Program-made: the position numbers and the translations under genes
The notes under the pieces: generated by a model
Told to the model about the DNA's origin: nothing
Databases searched by the model: none
Seen by the model: only the letters and a program-made list of their open reading frames with translations
Assembly: GCA_026315105.1 (NCBI GenBank)
Contig: CM048745.1
Location: 280,503,247-280,567,246 of the forward strand
DNA from: Locusta migratoria
Lineage: Eukaryota; Arthropoda; Insecta; Orthoptera; Acrididae
Length of the DNA: 64,000 nt
Direction of reading: 5' to 3'
In this document: positions 1-11,041 of the stretch, in pieces
Numbering within the stretch: the stretch's first letter is position 1
Layout: every line of letters starts with the position of its first letter

Positions 1-168
1 TAAGAGAAATCAGATCGAAAACGGAAAGATTTAGGTGTTCTTTCTTCCCGCGCGCTATTAGAGAATGGAACGGTAGAGAAAAGTTATGAAGGTGGTTAAT
101 GAACCCTCTGCCAGGCACTTAAATGTGATTTGCAGAGTATCGATGTAGATGTAGATGTAGATGTAGAT
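1..168 (+). mobile_element. LINE-J 3' end (cut by window start)
   Basis: This is the 3' end of a CR1/Jockey-group LINE. It matches the ends of the copies at 4090-4649, 49086-49660 and (reverse) 42477-43737: a conserved stretch ending in GCACTTAAATGTGATTTGC, then a short tandem tail of GTAGAT units. Only the last coding codons and the 3' UTR are inside the window. Confidence 0.8.
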
Positions 169-257
169 CTTTGTGAAGCTATGACATGGTGACGGCATAT
201 CCACTATCCCGCACCACAAATGCCTTCCCTCCCTTCCCACACGAATACGCCTTAGAA

Positions 258-330
258 CAGGGGTTCCCAACCTTTTTTGTCTCGTAGAACCTTTGGCAAC
301 TTTTTCAGCCCTGTGTTGACCCCTCCTTAA
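258..330 (+). mobile_element. hAT-like terminal fragment
   Basis: The sequence CAGGGGTTCCCAACCTTTTT is typical of one end of hAT-family DNA transposons (terminal CAG, GGTTCCCAA). I could not find the matching inverted end nearby, so the extent is unknown. A related start, CAGTGGTTCCCAAA, occurs at about 43741. Confidence 0.4.
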
Positions 331-446
331 TTTTTTTACAAATTCCTAACTTTAAATGTGTTTTCGTTCCTGATATGATGCTACTAACTTTGATAACTTT
401 AACTGTAAAAGGGTGGAGTGAAAAAATGCTTTACAAGTTAAGAATG

Positions 447-900
447 TACAGGGTGTACCACTCAACTGATTCACCCCAGATATCTCGAAAATTACGGTAC
501 AAGATATTTTGAAAAACCACTACTACGGTCCGTACGGCAGGGGCTTATGAAATTAGGTACTATGAGACACTCTAAAACGTGAAGAAATGTTATTTTCAAC
601 TTATGTTTTTTTTAATGGATACCCCATATTATTTCTTAAGCAATCGATAGGATGAAAAATCACGAAAAGAATGGCGTCGGTGGCATCGCGATGCGTCAAT
701 GACATCCGAAGAAACTGTGAAGCGAAGTTGAAATACATTAGGCGCGCTGTTAGCGCGTGTCCGAGGCTCGACCGTGGGTCTCGCTTGCCCTCCTGACACA
801 CCCTTTAGAAACGCTCGACTAGCAGCCCTCATTAGTTTTCAGGACAAAGCATGGGCCTCTCCCAGATTTCAGCCTATTTGCACAGGACCCTGACTGGCAG
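447..900. other. Unassigned noncoding stretch with a mariner-like start
   Basis: At about 454 the sequence TACAGGGTGTACCACTCAAC resembles the first bases of many insect mariner-like inverted repeats, but no inverted partner was seen. The rest, up to the foldback-related fragment at about 905, has only short chance ORFs. Confidence 0.3.
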
Positions 901-904
901 TTCA

Positions 905-1105
905 GTTTAACCAACGCCACCCGTGGCATTGGTTAAACCAACGCCGTTTGAAGAGAAGGCCAGCGCGCTGCCGCGCCACGTCACGCAGAGCAGGTCGCGA
1001 GCGCGTAGCTCACTGGCTGGCTATTGGGGCACAGCCCACCGCCTCACAGCGGCCAGCCAGACGGCGTTGGTTTAGCCCGCTACCTCTCTAGCTGGGCTGT
1101 CTGGA
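905..1105. repeat. Foldback-related GC-rich repeat fragment
   Basis: The stretch contains short inverted copies of the motif ACCAACGCC and resembles part of the long-arm foldback at 45222-45436: both run through a CGTCA(C/G)GCAGAG segment, a GCGCGYA(T/G) segment, ACTGGCT, and a GGGCAC/GTGCCC block in the same order. I read it as an older fragment of the same kind of element. A SINE-A has inserted just downstream. Confidence 0.4.
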
Positions 1106-1117
1106 GATGCTCCAACT

Positions 1118-1322
1118 GCCGGCCGCGGTGGCCGAGGGGACTGAGGCGCTCCAGTCACTGTCTGCACGGCCACTACGGTCGGAGGTTCGAATCCCCCCTC
1201 GGGCATGGATATTTGTGCCGTCCTTAGTATTAGCTAGTTCATAACTAGTTTGTAAGTTTAGGGACTGATGACCCCGTAGTTAAGTCCCATAAGCTTAACA
1301 AACATTTGAACATTTTTTTTTT
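1118..1322 (+). mobile_element. SINE-A, complete, with perfect TSD
   Basis: A tRNA-like head (A-box-like TGGCCGAGGGG and B-box GGTTCGAATCC) is followed by the shared tail GACTGATGACCCCGTAGTT and a 3' end of CAAACATTTGAACATTT plus T-run. The 12-bp duplication GATGCTCCAACT lies at 1106-1117 and 1323-1334, which fixes the insertion borders exactly. Confidence 0.93.
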
Positions 1323-1334
1323 GATGCTCCAACT

Positions 1335-1839
1335 CCTCTCCGCGGTCCACTGCCGGCCAGTCCTTTAACGTCCCAAACAATACCATTAATTACACTAATT
1401 GCGTGACTCTATGGACCTTACTTCCATGAAGACTCAAGTTCCAATAAATTAATATTTTGGATGAACGTTTAGAACAGATAGCTTAATACACTGATCTGTT
1501 TGTTATTAGGAATTGCGTGACGTTTAATAAAAAGTAAGACTGCAGTGGGACAGCAGTACGCTGCTTGAGTAACTACTGCAATTCCTACAAAAGAGAGTGT
1601 TGCGCCAATACAGCAATTCGTATCGACCGTATACTGACAGAAGTCTAATCAGCACCAGCATATTTATTTAAGTTCTTTTTTAAACTTGTAATAACAAATG
1701 TATGCCCCAGAAACACTTCTTTATATTTACTGTACTGTTCCAGTCAGATTCACATTATCGTGATGAGAACTGTTAATGTAAAAAATCTGAGAAGGAAAAG
1801 ACTATGTATACAACTGCTACACAAACTACTATCGGGATA
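1335..1839. other. No gene seen
   Basis: AT-rich noncoding sequence with no ORF or repeat that I can assign. Confidence 0.5.
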
Positions 1840-2411
1840 TACACTAAAAAAAGAACCTAACCTACAAATACACAAACCTAGGAATTATTATTACTTCAGA
1901 CTTAAACTGGAAAGTACACATAGATAATGTCGTGGGAAAGGCGAGCCAGAGACTGCCTTTTGTTGGCAGAACCCTTAAAAGATGCAACAGTACTAAAGAA
2001 ACTGCATACACTACAATTATCCGTCCTTTTTTGGAATATTGCTAATCAGGTGGGTTTGACGGAAGACATCGAAAGAGTCCAAAGACAGCGTCACAGAAAT
2101 GATACAGGATCTGGAATGGGAATCATTACAACAACGGCGCTTGTCGCTGCGGCGTGGGCTACTTATAAAACTCCAATAGCCAACATTTTCCTTCGAATGC
2201 GAAAATATGTTGTTGAGTCCCATTTACATAGTTAGAAAAGATCATCAGAATAAATTACGAAAAATGAGAGCTCGAATGAAGAGATTCAGGTGTTCTTTCT
2301 TGCGCGCGCTCTTCGTGAATGGAATGGGAGATAAATAGTATAAAGGTGGTTCGATGAACCCTCTGCCAGGCACTTAAATATGCAGATTTGCAGAATATCC
2401 CATGTAGATGT
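1840..2411 (+). mobile_element. LINE-J 3' fragment (variant also at 49 kb)
   Basis: Remains of the C-terminal end of a CR1/Jockey-group reverse transcriptase. The frame around 1927-2235 reads as the post-polymerase region, including residues similar to VGLTEDIERVQR, and ends in the family 3' UTR with CCAGGCACTTAAAT and a GTAGATGT tail. It is closest to the copy at 49086-49660. Frameshifts (for example near 2095) and loss of the central stretch make it a dead 5'-truncated copy; the upstream border is approximate. Confidence 0.75.
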
Positions 2412-2492
2412 CATTCGTACGTTTCTAGCTGCGCCAAATCGAGGACATGACATTAATTAAGGCTTTCGATCATTCACAATGTAATAATTGTA

Positions 2493-3888
2493 CACTCCTG
2501 CCCAATAAAATTGTTGCCACGAAGATGACGTGCTGCAGACACGAAATTTAACCGACAAGGAAAAGATGCTGTGATATGCAAATGATTAGCTTTTCAGAAC
2601 ATTCACACAAGGTTTGCGCCGGTGGCGACACCTACAACGTGCTGACACGAGGAAACTTTCCAACCGATTTCTCATACACAAACAGCAATTGACTGGCGTT
2701 GCCTAGTGAAACGCTGTTGTGATGCCTCGAGTAAGGTGAAATGCGTATCATCACGTTTTCGACTTTGATAAAGGTCGGATTGTAGCCTATCGCGATTGCA
2801 GTTTATCGTATCGCGACATTGCTGCTCGCGTTGGTCGAAATCTAATGACTGTTAGCAGAATATGGAATCGGTGGGTTCAGGAGGGCAAAACGGAGCGCCG
2901 TGCTGGATCCCAACGGTCTCGTATCATTAGCAGTCGAGATGGCAGGCATCTTATCCGCATGGCTGTAATGGATTGTGCGGCCACGTCTCCATTCCTGAGT
3001 CAACAGATGGGGACGTTTGTAAGACAACAACCATCTGCACGAACAGTTCGACGATGTTTGCAGCAACATGGACTATCAGCTCGGAGACCATGGCTGCGGT
3101 TACCGTTGACGCTGAATCACAGACAGGTTCGCCTGCGATAGTGTACGCAACGACGAACCTGGGTGTACGAATGGCAAAAAGTAATTTTTTCGGATGAATC
3201 CAGGTTCGGTTTACAGTATCATGATGATCGCATCCGTGTTTGGCGACATCGCGGTGAACGCACATTGGAAGCGTTTATTCGTCATCGCCATACTGGCGTA
3301 TCACCCGGCGTGATGGTATGGGGTGCCATTGGTTACACGTCTCGATCACCTGTTGTTCACATCGACGGCACTTGAACAGTGGCCATTACATTTCAGATGT
3401 GTTACGACCCGTGGCTCTACCCTTCATTCGATCCCTGCGAAACCCTACATTTCAGCAGGATAATGCACGACCGCATGTTGCAGGTCCTGTACGGCTCTTT
3501 CCGGATACAGAAAATATTCGACTGCTGCCCTGGCCAGCACACTCTCCAGATCTCTCACCAATTGAAAACGTCTGGTCAATGGTGGCCGAGCTACTGACTC
3601 GTCACAATACGCCAGTCACTACTCTTGATGAACTGTGGCATCGTCTGAAGCTTCATTGGCATATGTACCTGTACACGCCATACAAGCTCTGTTTGACTCA
3701 ATGCCCAGGCCGTATCAAGGCCGTTATTACGGCCAGAGGGGGTTGTTCTGGGTACTGATTTCTCAGGATCTATGCACCCAAATTGCGTGAAAATGTAATC
3801 ACATGTCAGTTCTAATATATTTCTCCCATGAATACCCGTTTATCGTCTACATTTCTTCTTGGTGCAGCAAGTTTAATGGCCAGTAGTG
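2493..3888 (+). mobile_element. Tc1-like transposon, full length, dead (copy 1)
   Basis: A TA-flanked DNA transposon of 1396 bp. The left end begins CACTCCTGCCCAATAAAAT and the right end is its imperfect inverse. TA dinucleotides sit at 2491-2492 and 3889-3890. The element has exactly the same length as the inverted copy at 21257-22652, so both derive from one intact family that kept its full size while accumulating point mutations. The terminal repeats appear short compared with the element. Confidence 0.88.
2722..3814 (+). pseudogene. Tc1-family (DD34E) transposase pseudogene
   Basis: This would encode the cut-and-paste transposase of the surrounding Tc1 element. The order is an N-terminal helix-turn-helix (GLSYRDIAARVGR-like, about residues 25-60), then the catalytic core with VIFSDESRF (first Asp), FQQDNARPH (second Asp) and HSPDLSPIENVW (Glu). 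I count 34 residues between the second Asp and the Glu, the Tc1 signature. It is broken by an in-frame TGA at codon 6, frameshifts near 3140 and 3375, and a frameshift after the WHRLK segment. The ATG at 2722 was chosen by comparison with the intact start of copy 2. Confidence 0.88.
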
Positions 3889-3890
3889 TA

Positions 3891-4089
3891 CGTTCATACA
3901 ACAAATAACAATACATATAGCGAGGGTTTTATCTTAGCTTCATTTATGAAATGTTTAAATATTCCTTAAAATCAATTCATTTAATCATTTTGCAGAAAAT
4001 TAATAAATCTTCTTCGATTTTTGTCATGTAACTCAATCTCACTCCTTTACTTCCATTTCTTCAACAGCCAGTTTAACACTCATTATTTA
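3891..4089. other. No gene seen
   Basis: Short AT-rich spacer between the Tc1 element and a LINE fragment. Confidence 0.5.
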
Positions 4090-4649
4090 GTAAAGTTATG
4101 CCTTTGACGTAACTATGGACTATGAAAAGGCGAACCAAAGGTTGCATTTCATTCACAGAACGCCTCGAAGATGCAACAGCTCCGCCAAAGAGACTGCCTA
4201 CATCACACTTGCGCGTCCTCTCCTGGAGTATTGTTGCCCACTGTGGGACCCTCACCAGGTGGGACTGATGGAAGACATTGAGAAGGTTCAGAGAAGGGAG
4301 CACGTTTTACCACGTTATAGGGAGGAAAATGTCAGGGAAATGTTGCACGATTTCAGTTGGGAATCATTAAAAGAACGACGTTATTCGTTTCGGCGAGTTC
4401 TATTTACGAAATTTCAATCACCGTGTTTTACTTTTGAATGTGAAAATATTTTGCTAGCACCTACCTACATAGGGAGACATGACCATAACATTACAGAAAT
4501 CAGATCGAAAACAGAACGATTTATGTGTTCTTTCTTCCTGCGCGCTATTAGATAATGGAACGGTAGAGAAAGGTTATGAAAGTGGTTAAGGAACCCTCTA
4601 CCCGGCACTTAAATGTGATTTGCAGTGTATCTATGTAGATGTAGAAATC
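4090..4649 (+). mobile_element. LINE-J 3' fragment
   Basis: A 5'-truncated CR1/Jockey-group LINE. The frame 4115-4555 encodes the C-terminal domain after the polymerase (segments like LARPLLEYCCPLWDPHQVG and CENILLAPTYIGR), followed by the conserved 3' UTR and a TGTAGATGTAGA tail. The reading frame is open for 146 codons, but the polymerase core is missing, so it cannot mobilise itself. The same domain is present on the minus strand at 42.7-43.4 kb. Confidence 0.82.
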
Positions 4650-5939
4650 AAACACATCATGTTTGACTTAACTCCTTGTAATGCATTGAATTAATAATGT
4701 TATCGTCCCATGTATTATCTGCTACATGACTTCACTATATGTGATATCATTACTTTTAACGTCTAGATCATTCATAAGAAAATGATGTGAATGAATTGAA
4801 AGCGTGTACATGATACTCTGTGCAACTTGCACAGCTCAAAAGAAAACTGGATTACACTCGAAATTACTCTTATTTCAAAATTAACGTTATACTGAGTGAA
4901 AAATATTTTGTACTATGGAATATAAATTTACGAGATTCAGTCAATCGAAGTTAAATGGGCTACAACCTCAAACAATTTAAGAATTCTACCGCTACACCAG
5001 TAGGGTTAAAAAGTTTATCTCTGCGTAGTTGAATTGCGCTATAATTAACAACCCAGCACAGTGACTTAATAAAACGAAGCCTAACATTTGTACCATACAA
5101 TATCTCGCGTAACATCACTTACTTCAGCACGAAGACAACGCGTTATGAGATGTCGCAAAGTGTTACTTAAACATCGATAAACTATCAATTAACCGCACTA
5201 TCGTTATTAATGGTAGTTTACTTTAACAATCTATAACATTATCTTTTTTAATGTAATTGGCGCGTGAAAAATTGTCAGATCTCCATACCCTAGCTTTTGA
5301 AACTTATAGAGAACGTAGAATTTGTGAAAAGTAATTAGTCAATATTTAGGATGGTCACGGCTTAGGCTGCCTATACTATTCACATATTGTTAATATAATG
5401 TCGCTGTGGGGGAGGGGACAGAAGAGAGGGAATTTTCTTGTTTGTCTTCCAGTGACGACAACTCAAGGTTTTGTGCATTGTACCAATCAGATGCTTATGG
5501 TAAACAATTGCACATGTAAATAAGATGGATTCTTTACAGCGAATTTCACAGGAGGTCATCTTGAGATATTTGAAGATACTTACTTGTAGCAAGAGGTACA
5601 ATCCCAAACACAGAGCTGTACCAACGCATTTGGTAGAGGAAAACAGTGTACAGATTTTTTAAGCGTTTGTAATTGTTTTGCATAATGCTTCTTAAAATAA
5701 ATACGATTATTATCGTTATTAATTAAACACACCATGTCTTCTCCTCGTTCTGAGTTATTGTTATATTTACAAGTGTTTTCTATTGTAGATGTTAATGTAT
5801 AAAGTGATTCGAGAACAAAACTTCGACGCCAGCCTGACGCCCGTACGTCAACTTCTGCCTTTGTTGAAGAACAAATATCGTTGCCTGCGTTGTGTTCGAT
5901 TAGCGAACTTGTCTCAAGAACTCATCAGTTCCCGCAAAA
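4650..5939. other. No gene seen (AT-rich)
   Basis: About 1.3 kb of AT-rich sequence without a convincing ORF, inverted repeat or known repeat. The short ORFs here have no recognisable motif. Confidence 0.5.
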
Positions 5940-5950
5940 CTGACTATAAT

Positions 5951-6229
5951 AATAATTTAGACTGGCTCGTTGGCCTTGTGCAAGTCTTCCAATTGGACGC
6001 CACTTCGGCGACTTGCGTGTCCCTAGCCTACCCCAGTTACCCAACCGGACCTACAGCTTAACGTGGAATCCGAACCACGTGTCGTTTCTGGCGACTCCTC
6101 ACATCGTTGAGAGGTGAAGGATGGGTTAAAGTGCAGACTGTAAAAGTCCGATGTCCGACCGGGTTTCGAACCCACCACCCTTGCGTTTCCCGTCGAGCGC
6201 TCTACCCCAAGATCGCCGAGTCCAACAAA
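5951..6229 (-). mobile_element. tRNA-derived SINE (type D-related)
   Basis: Reverse-strand SINE: tRNA-like head with a B-box (GGTTCGAAACCC on the minus strand) near 6160-6175, a body with the CCACGTTAAGCTGTAGGTCC block also found in the SINEs at 50334-50643 and 56568-56874, and a tail at about 5951-5975. An imperfect duplication TGASTATAATA flanks it at 5940-5950 and 6230-6240 (10 of 11 match). Confidence 0.78.
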
Positions 6230-6240
6230 AATGAGTATAA

Positions 6241-7415
6241 TACACCAACACCTGGCGAGTGTCAAGATTTTTATTTGCATGATTTCCTCCAGCTACAGCT
6301 GTGGTGACTGATTTGGTGCGTTAAACACTGTAGGTATTGCATTTTATATACGTTTCCTACCTTCCACCCTCATCGATTTTACTGGAACTGTATAAAGTTT
6401 CCTTGCTTGTCCTTCTCCTTTACAAAATTTACGTCTGCTGCGAAAGTTATGGGTTTTACCATATGATCTAAGAAATGTAATTGAATGACGCTACTTGAAT
6501 GAAATGTAACTGAATGTCTGAACTTGTTCTACCTGAATGGCTTTGCACAACGATATATTAATCTGACTGCGTATTTTTAACTGTATTCTATGTGACTGTA
6601 ACGGTATTGCAAAACCTATCTGACTGCGTAATGTTTATTATAATGAGACATTAACTGCTAATTGTTTCTGTATGAAAATGTCGTAACAAAGTTAACTATC
6701 TGAAAATTACTGGTGCTAAAAATCACTGTGTTAATAATTCTGGCCCTAGAAACTTGTTTCTGACTGAACTAACGATCTTTAACGGACTATAATGAACACA
6801 ATATTTATCAAAGCAATCTGACTCAGTACAAACACTTGATAACCTGTACTGAACACTGTATTAATTGTCTACCCTAAAATCTGTAAATCATACTGAACTG
6901 TAAGGATGACAACAAATACTGATTTTTTTCTCACTTTCACTGACTGCATAAATTTGCGCAACACCAAACTGCTTTCTGCTATACTATCTACTGGAAAGCT
7001 AACTACAGAAAGCATCTATGGCACTTTTAATAAAAATGTGAGGAGGGATAAACTGGTAATAAGTTTAAGAAACTCGAACTAATAATAAAAAAATGAAATA
7101 TCTGGTTTATTTTCTAACTGATGTAACTTCATGAAAATTACTAAGAATGTCATGTTTTGGATTTTAAAATCTTTCAGAGAAAAATATAACTCAGGTATTT
7201 AATCTGCCTACAAAACTATTTTTAAACAAAGATAAACGTTTCTTTACCGTTAATAAATTAAACTCGAATCTCACAAACAATGTTATAACAACACCATATT
7301 TCAACAACACTAGCCATGAAATTCCTATTTAATAAAAAACGCACTCTCAAAAGTAAACTATTAAAATAAATACTTTTCCTAAAACAGAAAGGGGTCCCTA
7401 TCATGAATCTTGAGA
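6241..7415. other. No gene seen (AT-rich)
   Basis: AT-rich, with many ACTGAA/CTGACT-like simple words between 6480 and 7000. No coding sequence or transposon ends recognised. Confidence 0.5.
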
Positions 7416-7423
7416 CCACAAGC

Positions 7424-7490
7424 GAGTTTGTGACACTTGCGCGGAGTGACACTTGCGCGAAAAGGGAATTTGTAGACACTTGCGCGGAGA
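7424..7490 (+). repeat. Terminal cluster of 16-bp repeats (left)
   Basis: Three copies of ACACTTGCGCG(G/A)A are spaced by 5-14 bp, followed by GACCCGGTC. It forms the left inverted terminus of the 7424-10184 element. Confidence 0.8.
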
Positions 7491-8041
7491 CCCGGTCGCT
7501 GCAGGTAGTGAACAGGGTGTTCCAGAAGTAGGGATACACCACCCCTACTCCTCGCCCTCCAGCCGCTACCTGTGCCGTATTCAGGGAAAGGCCCACCGAG
7601 CGAGGTGGAGCAGTAGTAACGGCCCGGAAGTATCACAGCCTCATTCAACAGGGAGATAACACGTCATACAAATATCACTCGATTTACAATACAGCACCAT
7701 GTGAAGAGGAATGTGATGAAATCGGAATTGAGCGCAACCGTTGCTAACTACAATTTCGGATTTACTGCATTTTGAGTCAGAATTCGCATCTATATTCGCA
7801 TTTATCGCAAATGCGAATTTTTCCTGTCCCTAGTAATACCTCTAAAAATAAACAGCTGATCAAGGCACTAAAAGCAAGGGCAGATCTTTGGGTGTATTAC
7901 TACAAATAACTAAAACACAATTTGATCGTGGAATTATATACAATCTCATTATAAAGGTTTTTTGTAGGTGGTTTTGAGCAGCTTTTAAATATGTTAGGAA
8001 TAGCATTATGAAATACAGACAGCGACACCTTATTTTTATTA

Positions 8042-8085
8042 TGAGATATCGATTTCGGCTAATTTCAGGTCATCTTCAAGTCTCA
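8042..8085 (-). ncRNA. Degenerate hammerhead-like motif (Penelope type)
   Basis: On the minus strand a 5-bp stem TGAGA/TCTCA encloses a core resembling CUGANGA (here TTGAAGA), a weak stem II, then GAA and the palindrome ATCGAT. This matches the layout of the better-preserved motifs at 30672, 38516 and 57430. Stem II is poorly paired, so activity is unlikely. Confidence 0.4.
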
Positions 8086-8221
8086 AACAACAGGTGTTAC
8101 TTATGCATTTTTCCAGTGGCACTCATAACCTTTAACTGTTTACACACGAGGTCTAACGTTGTTAGTCGCGTTAGCGATGAAAACAGAACCCAGAATCTTT
8201 GCGTCTAAATAATACTTATAT

Positions 8222-8272
8222 TGGTGTGATGTCTTATTTCGAAAGAACAAACATCACACCAACACATATATA
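8222..8272. repeat. Hairpin with 12-bp arms
   Basis: TTGGTGTGATGT pairs exactly with ACATCACACCAA 26 bp downstream. It is probably a remnant of a transposon subterminal region. Confidence 0.6.
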
Positions 8273-8788
8273 GCTCTCGGTAAAGTGGAACGGTACGATG
8301 TCGTTACGTAGCACAGCACGGCGACTAGAAACGCAGGAGAAGTGCAAACAACGTTCTCTCCTCAGAGGTATGATTCTAATTAGGTTCGACGTAGACTTCA
8401 ACATACAGTCTACACGGCGAAAATTACACCAAAAAATTTAACGTTTCGTCTACTTTGGCGATAGCAACCAAATTTTAAAATCGTGTCTACTATGTAAAGA
8501 TTTAGCAACACAAAACGCTTCAAGTCCATAACTTCACTGGTTTTCGAGTTCTCAATTTTTAATACGTTTTTAATGTTATTACATAAAAAACAAATTTGGG
8601 ACTCGCACTACAATTTTCATGTGGCAGATTTTGTAGGTACATTCACAAGACATAATTCAACGGTTCTGTGCATTCATTTTATGAGAAATACCAATCATTT
8701 GTTTTCAGTGTTTATTTCAAATTTCTACATTTAAGTTTCTTTAATTATTAGTACTTAAATGTGGTGATGAAATAAATAAATTACGTGT

Positions 8789-8951
8789 ATATTTGTAGTC
8801 TCATGCGGCCAAACTACTTAGGTCATTGGTCGCTAGACTTACACACTACTTAATCTTACTTAAAATAACGTAGGCAAAGTACAAACAAACATACCCATGT
8901 CCGAGGAAGGACTCGAACATCCGACCGGACCGGCCGTGCAATTTGTGACAC
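8789..8951 (-). mobile_element. SINE fragment with shared tail, diverged head
   Basis: Reverse-strand SINE. Its B-box region (GTTCGAGTCCTTCC) and CATGGGTATGTTTG block are followed by a diverged form of the shared tail. An 11-bp duplication AAATTACRTGT lies at 8778-8788 and 8952-8962, with one mismatch. The tRNA-like 5' half is truncated. Confidence 0.75.
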
Positions 8952-8962
8952 AAATTACATGT

Positions 8963-10132
8963 TTGATAATATTAATGCATAGAAGTATGAAATCACGTCA
9001 AGACTACTTCCTGCAAAAATTTCGACAACAAAAGGTGGCACAGAGTTTAGAAAAACAAAATTCTGGTATATTGGATTTTAACATTTTATCAAAAAATGAA
9101 TGTTACTACAAGAGATACAGCCATTCAAATTTACGGGCACCATAACGTATTCCCTTCCTGAGTAAATGAGCTGCTTCTTGTAGTTTCAACACCTTTTTCT
9201 TGGATGTTCTGAATATAAATCTTCACACAGACTTCTTGAGGAGGAGAGTGATACGGATATATGATTGTAAACCACTGCCTATTACCTTAGACCTTTTTGA
9301 CTGTACTGGAGTTCCGCGTATTCCGTAATTTATATTTATACAGTTAACAGGCAATGTAATTTATAACCAACTATTGGCTGTCAATTTAGCTTCATTTTCC
9401 TGGAAGTCTTGCAACTAGTTTCTCCCTGTTGGTTTATGCCAAGTTCGGAGTAAAAATGGTTCTATATGACGGTGATGGAAAATAGAATTTATCTTCAGCA
9501 TTTTTCGGTGTGTGACATTCCCTTACACATTCCGTATTTCATACATTTCTTAGATGTATTTCTAATTCGAATACATCCAAATCGTTTTGGAGTCTACGAA
9601 TAAACGCTTCAAGTATGTAAAATACTCATTGACTTATTATTAACGTTTTTTAATTGAAGGTTTAAGGTTGGGTCTCCTATTAAAAAGCATAGTAGCTATT
9701 TTTAAAGAGATGGAAGTTGCGTGATAGTGGGGTTAACTACATAGCGGTCAATTACATCAACGTATCTGTGCAGGATGCCTAATATATTTATTGCTTGCAC
9801 AGGTGTCTTGATATGCTTAGTGTTCTGAATAATATGCTTTTAGGAGGTATGACTGTGGAAAGTCATCGTCTTGTAGTAGCAAAGAATGTCTTAATAACTC
9901 TCCAAACATTATCACTATTAAAATACCTTTTTGTTTTCAGGAGGAACACTCAACGAATTCATATGTAGTTAGAACAAGTTACTATATTGCTCTTCAGCTT
10001 TGAAAGGGTTGTGCAGTTTCACTGAGTTTCGTGTTATGTTGACAGTGTGGAAACTTGACAACAGCAGTGCTAGACTTCTTGGTGTGCCTGTACCCAGGAA
10101 AAGCCATTAGCCGCTCCAAGGGACCCGGGTTC
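8963..10132. other. Interior of the unclassified element, no gene seen
   Basis: AT-rich sequence with only short ORFs and no motif I can assign. Confidence 0.5.
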
Positions 10133-10173
10133 CGCGCAAGTGTCACTCCGCGCAAGTGTCACTCCGCGCAAAT
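10133..10173 (-). repeat. Terminal cluster of 16-bp repeats (right)
   Basis: Three inverted copies of the 16-mer seen at 7430-7490 (here CTCCGCGCAAGTGTCA), preceded by GACCCGGG. It forms the right terminus of the 7424-10184 element. Confidence 0.8.
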
Positions 10174-10802
10174 GTTCCAACCCCCCACAAGCTAACAGCA
10201 AGATCTTTCCCGACTGTTACTGTTACCATCAGTTCAGCCTAACAATGCGAAGTTGTGCCATAGAAACATGCCAAGTATTTCATGAAAAACTTTACCTTAT
10301 AGAATCTTCAAAAGATCGTTTCTCCAACGTCATCTATTCCCATATCTTAAAAGCTTGGATCAGCATTGAAGTCTCAAAATCTCATCTCCTCGGCTATCCC
10401 GCCGGAACAATTGCACACAACCAAGGCCCCCACGCTTCTCTAATCTCATCCAGTCATCCGCGCGCCTAGCAAAGTCTGCCCTCTCAATAATCACAACCTT
10501 ACTTCCCGGCAACAATACTATCACCATCTCCGATATCGATAGTACTGCCATCGAAAAATAAGCCTGCAACCAAAGATAAACAACCCATGCATGACTACCT
10601 TGACACTGGTCTCAAATTCGCAGTACATTTGAACAGTGGCGTAGCTATCATGGGGCTAGGCGCGGCAGTGCCCCGGGGCCCCCGAGGTCCAGGGGCCCCT
10701 CGGCCTTCCTGAGCGACGATCGAAAAAAATTACAGTAGAGCGTCGAATTTTTTATTTAATTTTTTACCCTCCCACCCTATCGTCCATCATATCCCCTTCC
10801 CC

Positions 10803-11037
10803 TCAAACCAAGTTCCCACAGTAGCCGCAGTGGGCCACCGGATGACGGAACAATGCTTCTAATTGGGCCTTCACAAGAGACACTGCTGACAGGCGAAGCG
10901 GCCAGTCAGTGTGTGCAACAATCGGCTCACTCCAGTCGGCAGAAGTAGCGGCAGCATCAAAGCTGCTCACAGCAACAGCTGCGTCTTCCAAGTGTTGTGG
11001 CGTCCAATGTGCAGGATCGCGCTCCTCCAAATACCCC
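10803..11037 (-). other. GC-richer open stretch of unknown nature
   Basis: The minus-strand frame stays open from the piggyBac border to 10803 and encodes a 75-80 residue segment rich in Ala with several Trp and His residues. I do not recognise it. It is interrupted by the TTAA insertion site at 11038, so it belongs to whatever was there before the piggyBac. It may be coding remains of the pogo-like DNA at 12322-12463 or of the hAT element, or chance. Confidence 0.3.
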
Positions 11038-11041
11038 TTAA

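Larger units (their letters stand above)
7424..10184. mobile_element. Unclassified TIR element with tandem 16-bp repeat ends
   Basis: Both ends carry tandem copies of the 16-mer TGACACTTGCGCGGAG: copies at 7430-7490 in plus orientation and at 10133-10173 inverted. Starting from the outer edge, the two termini align over about 38 bp. An 8-bp direct repeat, CCACAAGC, lies immediately outside at 7416-7423 and 10185-10192, as expected of a target-site duplication. I recognise no transposase inside; the interior holds a SINE fragment, a hammerhead-like fragment and short ORFs (8008-8208, 8897-9145) without known motifs. An 8-bp duplication is compatible with hAT or P-like elements, but the family is open. 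Confidence 0.6.

Noticed and set aside
8008..9145. Transposase of the unclassified 7424-10184 element in ORFs 8008-8208 or 8897-9145
   Set aside because: The first overlaps a degenerate hammerhead-like repeat and the second begins inside a SINE; neither has DDE or zinc-finger motifs.
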